Under the pieces are notes generated by a model. It saw only the letters and a program-made list of their open reading frames with translations. It had not been told where the DNA came from and did not search any database. The position numbers and the translations under genes were made by a program. This document shows positions 57,400 to 64,000 of a stretch of 64,000 nucleotides of DNA, piece by piece. This DNA comes from Tupaia tana (taxonomy: Eukaryota; Chordata; Mammalia; Scandentia; Tupaiidae), in contig JAKSZU010000009.1 in NCBI GenBank assembly GCA_026018925.1, positions 73,194,041-73,258,040 of the forward strand, in the 5' to 3' direction. Position 1 is the stretch's first letter; every line of letters begins with the position of its first letter.

Positions 57400-57681
57400 T
57401 TATAACTGTCCATCTGACTTTTTATTTTCCTGGTACAGCACTCCCTTCAGGACCTCTTTAAGAGCTGGTCTGGAGTTGGTAAATTCTTTCAGGTTCTGTT
57501 TTTCTGAGAATGGTTTTATCTTTTTTTCCCATATGAAGGATAATCCTGCTGGGTATTGTATTCCTGCTTTAAATTGTTTTTCATTTAACTCTTTGACTAT
57601 ATTTCCCATTCTCTCTTTGCCAGTATTGTTTCTGATGAGAGGTCTGATGTTAGCCTGATGGGATATCCTTTGTAAATTCAT
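57400..57681 (-). pseudogene. LINE-1 ORF1 C-terminal fragment (L1-5)
   Basis: 93 codons on the minus strand: 'RISHQANIRPLIRNNTGKER', 'KQFKAGIQYPAGLSFIWEK' and 'PALKEVLKGVLYQENK'. This is the C-terminal nucleic-acid-binding domain of L1 ORF1p. The RRM part is at 57707-57919 in another frame ('NHIPEEEENNKGIENLFHE'). The coiled coil follows further right with more breaks. Confidence 0.88.
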
Positions 57682-58600
57682 TGATGTTTCCCTCTTGCCA
57701 ATTTTATTATCTCGTCTTTGTCTGCGATTTGCCCAATGTGTCTATGATGTGCCTTGAAGAGGATCTTCTTGGGTTGATTCTATTTGGGGTCCTATGTATT
57801 TCTTGGGTGTGGATATTTGAATGCTTCTCAAGGTTTGGAAAGTTTTCTTCTAGGATTTCATGAAATAAATTTTCAATACCCTTATTATTTTCTTCCTCTT
57901 CTGGGATATGATTATCCAAATGTTGGGATAATCGGTAACCCAGAAGAGGATATATATCTAGTACTTCTCATATATTATCATATACATTTAGTTTTTCTCA
58001 TATATTATCCTCATTTTTCTTGTTGTTTTCTTAGTCTTTTTCATACTTCATCTCTAACAATTTTGTTTTATTCTGTTTTATGGTGTCTATTTCTTCTTTC
58101 AAATCATAAAAGAACTTCCTCATCTCCTGGAGCTTGTTGTTTCTTTTCTCTTGCATCTCATTTAGTTTGGTCACTATGGATATTCTGAATCACTTATCTG
58201 ACATTTCCACGAAGTCCATTGTGTTGTCTGTGGGTGATGCAGAATTGATGTTTTCCCTTGGGGGAGAGACATCTTGTTGGTTGCTCATATTTCTTGTTTC
58301 TCTGCAATTGTTCCTAGTCATTTGGTGATCTATACAGTCTTTCCTTATTTATTTGAGGTATATCTGAGCATTCAGAAATGTGCAAGTGTAGAAAATTCAT
58401 AATCTCTCCTCTGTTATGCGTCCCTGTTGCTCACCAGAACCCTGCATTGTTTTCATTGGTCCTGGGTGACCCAAAGTCCTCCTTGTTTGTGAATAACAGG
58501 TGCTCCTGAAACTGAGCTGATGAGCTTCACCTCACAAAGTAAACATCACATGGCATGAGTTGAGTGCAGTGAACTATCCAAAACACCTAAGTCCTGACAG

Positions 58601-58876
58601 TTCAAAGGCAATTGGGGGAGGGGATGACCCATAGGTCTTGGCCTTTAGGTACTGTAGCCAGAGGTTGTCTGGCATCTGTTAAGGCCATTAGCTTGAAGCA
58701 GTAATTGGAAGGGGTGGGGAGGAGGACAAGTTCATCCTAAAGTCCCAAGACACAAACCTGAAGGTCAAAAGTGAGTTGGGGGAGGATGAACCAGGGATCC
58801 TGGATGTTAGGCACTGTAGCCACAGGCATCCTGGCATCTGGCAAGGCCATTCTTCACCTGAACTGGTATCAACACA
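58601..58876 (-). repeat. L1-5 5' UTR: tandem monomers, type 1
   Basis: Two units starting at 'ttcaaaggcaattggggga' (58601) and 'gtcaaaagtgagttggggg' (58764), a 163-bp spacing. 'ccacaggcatcctggcatct' and 'cccaagacacaaacctgaag' are shared with the L1-2 array at 16931-17367. Confidence 0.82.
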
Positions 58877-59028
58877 CCAGATTTAAATGGCTTCTGTCTG
58901 AGCTTTTTGGGGGGTCTGGAAGACGAAATTTAAAGCAAAAATTCAGTCACTTTGGTTCCTGAACATGGCAGAACACACATCAGATTTAAATGAGCCCTGA
59001 GCTTTTTTGGAGTCTCTTGAATATATTT
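58877..59028 (-). repeat. L1-8 5' UTR: tandem monomers, type 2, right part
   Basis: 'cagatttaaatg' at 58878 recurs at 58981 (103-bp period), each followed by 'gagcttttt.gg...gtct'. It completes the array cut off at 43329. The outer unit is partial, ending near 'gagtctcttgaat'. Confidence 0.8.
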
Positions 59029-59182
59029 TTGTATTTTTAAAAGTAGATGCCTAAACAATTTTTCTTAATTTGGCAAGATGTTAACTATGAACAAGGGAAA
59101 TTTTCAGATCTTATTTTGTGTGCTAGTGCTGGAGATGAAAGATGTTAGAAAAGTTAAGACATGAGCTTCAAGGCTTTATCTC

Positions 59183-59421
59183 TCTGTCTCTGTCTCTCTC
59201 TTTCTTTGCTACAGGGCACATGCACTTGCCTGGAGGTGCAGCCAGAGAGAGGAAATGTCAGAAATCACTCCTGGGGACCTTCACTTCTGTTCTCCTATTG
59301 GGATTTTGGGCATTCATGCATATACACCTTGCATTTTCTCAAGCTGCTTGGTAAAGGACTAAAATCACAGAATCGTCCATGTAGGATCCAGCTCCTTTAA
59401 TGACTGTGCCACTGACTGGCC
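59183..59421 (-). mobile_element. SINE-A, old copy
   Basis: Reverse copy from 'tttgctacagggcac' to 'ccactgactggccc'. TSD 'caaggctttatctct' / 'caaggcctcatctct' (59168-59182 / 59422-59436). The body has a short deletion and many changes. Confidence 0.82.
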
Positions 59422-59492
59422 CAAGGCCTCATCTCTTACCACCCCTTTTGGAAATCGAGTGGTTTACAGGTATGATGAAAAAGTCTAAGGCC

Positions 59493-59746
59493 GGGAACCA
59501 GCAGTTAGCGTAATGGCTATGTCGCTGGACTCCCACGTAGTCGACCGCGGTTCGCGTCTCGGACCCGGTGGCTTACAACTCACGCCGGGCGCATGTGCGT
59601 GCGTGCCCAAGATCCAGAGAGGAGAATGGAGGAGAAGGGATTGTGGCGTGACCATCCCCCCTGGGGGGTGATTTCTCGCTTTCTGTCTCTATGCCTCTCT
59701 CTGTCTGTCTGGCGAGCACACGCGCCCTATAGCGAAAAAACCTCTC

Positions 59747-59780
<34 letters not shown>
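59493..59780 (+). mobile_element. SINE-A, form A2, young
   Basis: Near-consensus sense copy with an A33 tail. TSD 'aaaagtctaaggc' (59478-59491 / 59779-59791). B box 'ggttcgcgtctcgg'. Confidence 0.95.
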
Positions 59781-59786
<6 letters not shown>

Positions 59787-60154
59787 AAGGCTAAGAGAAT
59801 TTAGCCAAAAATTAAGGTTCCCAATCCTGAAGACTTAAAGAATTGATTAATTGGATGAAATATTTTTATTTATATGTAGCAACTGGTTAAACCATTAGAA
59901 TCTGGTAAATCTAGACAGTATGTGCTTGTATACCCTAAGGATTTAGATTCTTAAAGTTTCTTGATTTATTAAATGGGATTTAGGATAGATACTTACCATC
60001 AGTTTTAGTATATTCTTTTTTTGAGAGAGATTTTTGCTATAGGGGGCGTGTGCTTGCCAAAAAGACAAAGAGAGACAGGAAGTGAGAAATCACCCCCAGG
60101 GGGGATGGCCATGCCACAATCCCTTCTCCTCCATTCTCCTCTTGGGATCCTGGG

Positions 60155-61053
60155 TGGGGGGACACGTTTAAGAGAGAGAATCTGAGGTGTGGGGACATGC
60201 TCTGAGCAAATACCACATGCTCTTTTGGGGTTTGGCAGAACCTTGTAACTTGTCTTTCCCTGACCTTGGCTGCAGACAGAACAAGGGTGGAAATTACTAG
60301 GGGCATTCCAACAGACACATCTGATGGACTTCAAGAAACATCTTGACCCCAATTAGTAAAATCCAATCCCTGCTCTGCATCTGAAAGGTTCTTTAGCCTT
60401 CTCTGGGTGTGGTGGTGCACTCCTTATGGAGAAGTTCTTTAGCTCCTTCTCCACACTTAACAGCTAGTTCTCTGCATTAGAAAAGAAGATGAGGAACCAG
60501 CGGGTGGTGTGGTGGTTAGGGTGCTGGACATTCCCGCATGGCCGACCATGTTCAAGTCCTGGACATGGTGGCTTGTTTTCTCACTTTCTTTCTCTCTCTC
60601 TCTGTCTCTCTCTGGTCAAATTAAAATAAATAAATAATAAATAAAATTAAAAATAAACAATTCTTTAAAAAAAAAATGAGATTTTCTCTTGATGGGATTA
60701 TCACCAAGGGATACACCTGGCCCAGTATGACTAAGCCCTTATAGATTTGTTAACTGCTTCTTATTGTCTGTAACCTGGCAACCAATCTTTGAAGTATCAT
60801 GAAACATTCATGTGTAATGTCTCCTTGTACTATAAATAAAGACGTCCAGTTCATCTGGGCAGCACAAGCTTCTTGGGCTACCTAGGCTCAAGCTGCCTGT
60901 GTCCATTTCTACTCTATCCCTTTGTCTCATTCTTTCCAGTTCCCTGGTCCTGGCAAGATGGGGGGCTTTCTCTTTCTCATCCACTTTCTCTTCCTCACCA
61001 GCAGCCCTCTGATCATGATTCAGCCAAACCCAAGCCCTGGGTGGAGGCCGACA
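60155..61053 (+). mobile_element. Solo LTR, family LTR-I (sense), inserted in a SINE
   Basis: A TG...CA LTR ('tggggggacacg' to 'ggccgaca') with a perfect 6-bp TSD 'cctggg' (60149-60154 / 61054-61059) taken from the SINE. It is 899 bp, or about 717 bp without the SINE-B inside, matching the 713-bp copy at 25960-26672. 'tataaataaa' at 60831-60840 gives a TATA-like box and AATAAA signal. No retroviral genes are attached. Confidence 0.92.
60494..60675 (+). mobile_element. SINE-B inserted in the LTR
   Basis: 'gaaccagcgggtggtgtggt' head, 'gttcaagtcctggaca', 'ggtggcttgttttctcac', a CT tract, 'tctctctggtcaaatt' and an (AAATA)n/A tail. The other LTR-I copy reads uninterrupted across 'agaagatgag' / 'attttct', so the insertion is precise. 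TSD about 'atgag'. Confidence 0.9.
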
Positions 61054-61188
61054 CCTGGGCAAACATGCACATGCACCCAGCACGAGTTTAAGCCACCAGG
61101 TTCGGGATTCAAACCATGATCAACTACATGGGAGTCCAGCAACGTAGCCATTACTCCAACTGCTGGTCCCTAGTTTTAGTATATTCTT

Positions 61189-61639
61189 AATAATCCAAGT
61201 GCCATATATGAAACTATCAATGAAATTGCAAGTCAATTTTCTTGAAAACTTGTAATTAAACACTTCCAAGACTCAGAAACTTGGGCTTGCTTTACTTCTA
61301 ATGTCTGAATTTGCTGTGAAAACTGAGAGTTGCATTGCTTTTTGAAAATACATACTCATATTTCCCTTCAGAGAAATTATGTTTGAATATCTGAAGCTTA
61401 GTCACATTAGAGAAAGTATTACTTGAATTTAAGTTGTCACATACTGCCTTCTCAATATCTTACAGTATTTTTTAAATAATGAAATACTTTAGGCATACAA
61501 AAATCACTTATATAATGTCAACAATCTTATATAGATTCCTCAACTTCAGAAAGCATCATTTGTATAATTGAAATCTCCCACCCTTGTGTCATTCCACTTA
61601 TCCCTACATCTTTACATATTACCAAATTATTGTATTAAA
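61189..61639. other. Unassigned DNA
   Basis: No gene or repeat recognised. Confidence 0.5.
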
Positions 61640-62130
61640 TATTTATATCACTTTACACTCCTGCCATTAATGTATGAGAGTTCTTATTGCTGCACATCTT
61701 TCCTGTCATTATTATTGTCAGACTTCTGATTTTTGCCAGTATTATGGATATGACCTGGTATTTCACTGTTGTTTTAATATGCATTTTAAAATTTCTACAG
61801 AGGTTGGGACCAGCAGTTAGCATAATGGCTATGTCGCTGGACTCCCACATAGTCGATTGCAGTTTGAGTCCCGGACCCGGTGGCTTAAACTCACGCCGGG
61901 CACATGTGCGTGTGTGCCTAAGATCCTGAGAGGAGAATGGAGGAGAAGGGATTGCGGTGTGGCCATCCCCCCTGGGGGGTTATTTCTTGCTTTTTGTCTC
62001 TCTGTCTCTCTCTGTCTGTCTGGCGAGAGCATGTGCCCTATGGCAAAAGCCTCTCAAAAAATTTTATAGAGGTTGTAATATGTTTATTGGACATTCATGA
62101 TTATTTTTCAGTGAAGTCAGATCACAGCTT
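61640..62130 (-). mobile_element. Ancient L1 (L1M-like) 3' segment, split by a SINE
   Basis: 'atatcactttacactcctgc', 'gtcagacttctgatttttgc', 'ggtatttcactgttgttt' and, after the SINE, 'ttattggacattcatgatta' match an old L1 end in reverse. Confidence 0.55.
61806..62057 (+). mobile_element. SINE-A, form A1
   Basis: Sense copy in the ancient L1. TSD 'aaaatttctacagaggtt' / 'aaaattttatagaggttg' (61788-61805 / 62057-62074). The A tail is almost absent ('cctctcaaaaaatttt'). Confidence 0.93.
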
Positions 62131-62165
62131 CTGATAATTTTATATTAATCAAATTTGAAGAACTT

Positions 62166-62424
62166 GGTGCCAGCAGATGACATAGTGTTTATGTTGCTAA
62201 CTCCCACATTGGTGACTGCAGTTTGAGTCTCAGACCTGGTAGATTCAAAAAAAGCTGGCACATGTGTGTGTGTCCCCAAGATACTAGGAGGATAATAGAG
62301 GATAAGGGATTGTGTGTGGCCACTCCCTCTGGGGGGTAATTTCTCACTCTCCCTTTTGGTGTCTCTGTCTCTCTCTCTCTCTCCAGTGGGCACACATGAC
62401 TTAAGGTAAAAACCTCTAAAAAAT
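62166..62424 (+). mobile_element. SINE-A, old copy
   Basis: 'ggtgccagcagatgacatag' head, 'gtttgagtctcaga', and end 'catgacttaaggtaaaaacct'. A young SINE-A inserted exactly in its tail at 62425. Confidence 0.85.
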
Positions 62425-62690
62425 GGGACCAGCAGTTAGCGTAATGGCTATGTCGCTGGACTCCCACGTAGTCGACCGCAGTTCGAGTCCCGGACCCAGC
62501 GGCTTAAACTCACGCCAGGCGCGTGTGCGTGCGTGCCCAAGATCCCGAGAGGAGAATGGAGGAGAAGGGATTGCGGCATGGCCATCCCCCCTGGGTGTGA
62601 TTTCTCGCTTTCTATCTCTCTGTCTCTCTCTGTCTGTCTGGCGAGCGCACGCGCCCTATAGCAAAAACCTCTCCGAAAAAAAAAAAAAAA
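62425..62690 (+). mobile_element. SINE-A, form A1, near-consensus
   Basis: Reference copy of form A1: tRNA-like head to about 62500, GC-rich body with 'gagaggagaatggaggagaa', CT tract, 'gagcgcacgcgccctatagc', 'aaaaacctctcc' and an A15 tail. TSD 'ctctaaaaaat' (62414-62424 / 62691-62701). In the head, 'ctcccac' sits where a tRNA anticodon loop should be, giving CCC (Gly-like). The stem is not kept, so tRNA ancestry is tentative. Confidence 0.96.
62437..62490 (+). promoter_or_regulatory. Pol III type 2 internal promoter (A and B boxes) of SINE-A
   Basis: A box 'tagcgtaatgg' (62437-62447) fits TRGYNNARYGG exactly. B box 'agttcgagtcc' (62480-62490) fits GGTTCGANTCC except the first base. Their spacing is that of a tRNA gene. 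Confidence 0.85.
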
Positions 62691-62701
62691 CTCTAAAAAA
62701 T

Positions 62702-62934
62702 TGTAGAACTTTTAGAATTTATAATGGGTAAAAATTATTTGTAAGTAATAAATATTGCATATACTTTTTTGGGTTACAGTTTTTAAAAATTTATGATGGC
62801 TTTTGATGCACACAAGATTTTCTGAGAAGAAAATTGATGGCAACTTATTGAAGTTCTTAGAATAGCATATGACATGAAAATATGTGGCAATTGATTATTA
62901 GCTATTATTACTATGGACTTCTTTATGGTGGTAA
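62702..62934. other. Unassigned DNA
   Basis: Nothing recognised. Confidence 0.5.
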
Positions 62935-63275
62935 AATGTACATAACATAAAATTTGCCATTTTAATCATATTTACATTTTACATGTTCAATTCAGTGGTG
63001 TTAAGTACATTCAAATGTGGCATAAACATCATAACTATCCATTGCCCAAACATTTCACCATCCCAAACAGAAAGCCTGTACCCATTAAATAATAGCTCCT
63101 CTCCTCCCTACTCTCATTACAACCCCTGGTAACTTTCAGTTTCTCTAAATTAGCTTATCCTAGTCAATGCATGTAAATGGAATCACATAATATTTATCAC
63201 TTAGCATAATAGTATCAAGGTACATTTTTGATGAATGTGTCACAATTCCTCCCATTTTAAGGATCAATAGCATTT
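62935..63275 (-). mobile_element. Ancient L1 3' segment (antisense)
   Basis: 'tacataacataaaatttgcc', 'caattcagtggtgttaagta', 'cctgtacccattaaataat', 'cacttagcataatagtatca' and 'atagcatttcattgcatg' follow a well-known old L1 end in reverse order. Confidence 0.75.
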
Positions 63276-63353
63276 CATTGCATGCATTACCCTCGTACAC
63301 ACATGTGCGCGCATATGGGTATTTCAAAAACTTCATGGAAAATGTTTATTATG

Positions 63354-63594
63354 GGCCAGCAAGTGGTCAGGAGGTTAAAGCAGCTGGATCTCACATGCCT
63401 TACTGTGCCATTTGAGTCTTGGACCCAGCAACTTGAAAAACACATCGAGCAAGTGAGTGTGCTTGTACAAAATCCCAAAGAGGATGGAGAAGAAGGGATT
63501 GCAATGTGACCATCCACCCTGGGGGGTGATTCGCCACTTTATCACTCTTTCTCTTTCTGTGTCTCTCTTCAATAAGTGTAAGCACCCTATAGCA
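63354..63594 (+). mobile_element. SINE-A, old copy
   Basis: 'ggccagcaagtggtcaggag' head, 'atttgagtcttgga', and end 'gtaagcaccctatagca'. Its tail continues at 63875-63885 after a second SINE. TSD approximately 'gtttattatg' / 'gtgtattacg'. Confidence 0.85.
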
Positions 63595-63860
63595 GGATCA
63601 GCAGTTAGCATAATGGCTTTGTCACTGGACTCCCATGTAGCCAACCACGATTCATGTTCCAGACCTGGTGGCTTAAACTCACGCTGGGTGCATGTGTGTG
63701 AGTGCCCAAGATCCTGAGAGGAGAATGGAGAAGAGATTGCGGCGTGGCCATCCCCCTGGGGGGGGTGATTTCTCGCTTTCTGTCTCTCTGTCTCTCTCCA
63801 TCTGTCTGGCGAGCGCATGCACCCTATAGCAAAAGCCTGTCCAAAAAAAAAAAAAAAAAA
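63595..63860 (+). mobile_element. SINE-A, form A1, nested at the tail of another
   Basis: 'ggatcagcagttagcataat' to 'ccctatagcaaaagcctgtcc' and A20. TSD 'agcaccctatagca' / 'agcaccctacagca' (63581-63594 / 63861-63874), copied from the outer SINE end. Confidence 0.93.
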
Positions 63861-64000
63861 AGCACCCTACAGCAAAAAAAAAAAAGTGTGTATTACGAAA
63901 AAAACTATGCTTGTATTTCAATTTCCTTTTATTTTGCCCTAAAATAAACTCATGGGCACAAGTAGTGTTATAGTGGTGACCCCAGTGTAAGGTTCTGGGT

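Larger units (their letters stand above)
54925..58876 (-). mobile_element. L1-5: LINE-1 (antisense), ORF2 5' half, ORF1, 5' UTR
   Basis: Minus-strand continuation: RT region (54925-55900), endonuclease (to about 57330), ORF1 (about 57400-58260) and a 5' UTR with two type-1 monomers (58876-58601). A SINE is at 56153. Frames are broken throughout. Confidence 0.9.
60018..61170 (-). mobile_element. SINE-A, form A1, split by a solo LTR
   Basis: Reverse SINE made of 60018-60154 and 61054-61170. TSD 'agttttagtatattctt' (60001-60017 / 61172-61188) encloses the whole. The two parts join at 'gggatcctggg' / 'caaacatgcacatgc', the normal 'gggatcttgggcacgcac' of the SINE body. Confidence 0.92.
63319..63960. 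mobile_element. DNA-transposon-like element with TIRs (copy 3, right end uncertain)
   Basis: Left end 'gtatttcaaaaacttcatgg'. After two SINEs the core resumes as 'gtgtattacgaaaaaaac', 'atgcttgtatttcaattt' and 'ccctaaaataaactcatggg'. Same family as 485-861 and 8185-8564, in the opposite orientation. The right TIR is not clearly present. Confidence 0.55.

Noticed and set aside
62425-62500. tRNA gene call
   Set aside because: A and B boxes are present, but the acceptor and anticodon stems do not pair and the head continues into a SINE body.
1-64000. CRISPR array, operon or bacterial features
   Set aside because: Repeats are dispersed or promoter monomers without unique spacers; every coding remnant is of mammalian L1 or MORF4L2 origin.

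Overview
The window is repeat-dense nuclear DNA of a placental mammal. I see no intact host gene, no RNA gene and no CRISPR array. The evidence is old shared eutherian repeats (MIR, L2, ancient L1 3' UTRs, ERVL-MaLR LTRs), many LINE-1 copies whose ORF1/ORF2 fragments are clearly mammalian L1, and an abundant tRNA-derived SINE. That SINE is not Alu, B1/B2, ID, CAN, Bov-tA/CHR, VES, AfroSINE or the rabbit C element as I know them, so I do not name a species.

The SINE, called SINE-A here, is about 250 bp plus an A tail. It has a tRNA-like head with Pol III A and B boxes, a GC-rich body ending near 'ccctatagc', and a poly-A tail. I count about 35 copies on both strands, most with visible target-site duplications (TSDs). 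Two young forms can be told apart. A1 has head 'gggaccagcag', B box 'ttcgagtcc' and end 'agcaaaaacc'. A2 has head 'gggaaccagc', B box 'ttcgcgtct' and end 'agcgaaaaacc'. A shorter relative, SINE-B (3 copies), keeps the head but has a pyrimidine-rich tail ending 'ggtcaaa'.

Layout. 1-8.6 kb: old repeats, MIRs, SINEs and two copies of a DNA-transposon-like element. 8.7-10.1 kb: antisense L1 fragment. 10.45-17.37 kb: near full-length antisense L1 ('L1-2') with three SINEs inside and a tandem-monomer 5' UTR. 17.4-22.4 kb: SINEs and unassigned DNA. 22.4-38.2 kb: an ancient L1 carrying two MaLR LTRs and split by 'L1-3' (sense); L1-3 is itself split by full-length 'L1-4' (sense), which carries two different solo LTRs. 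38.2-41.9 kb: SINEs, short L1 ends, L2 and a small palindromic transposon. 41.9-59.0 kb: a four-level nest. A half-L1-like element ('L1-8', antisense) contains 'L1-5' (antisense), which contains 'L1-6' (sense), which contains a second half-L1-like element, another L1-type 3' end and a processed MORF4L2 pseudogene. 59.1-64 kb: SINEs, and a solo LTR inserted into a SINE and itself hit by SINE-B.

The only host-gene sequence is the decayed MORF4L2 retrocopy at about 52.94-54.15 kb. The most notable signals are: several unrelated kinds of tandem-monomer 5' ends on the L1s; ORF1-only (HAL1-like) elements, two of which seem to share a 3' region; paired LTR families with 6-bp TSDs; and a young SINE form with an altered Pol III B box. 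Coordinates of repeat edges are read by eye and may be off by several bases.
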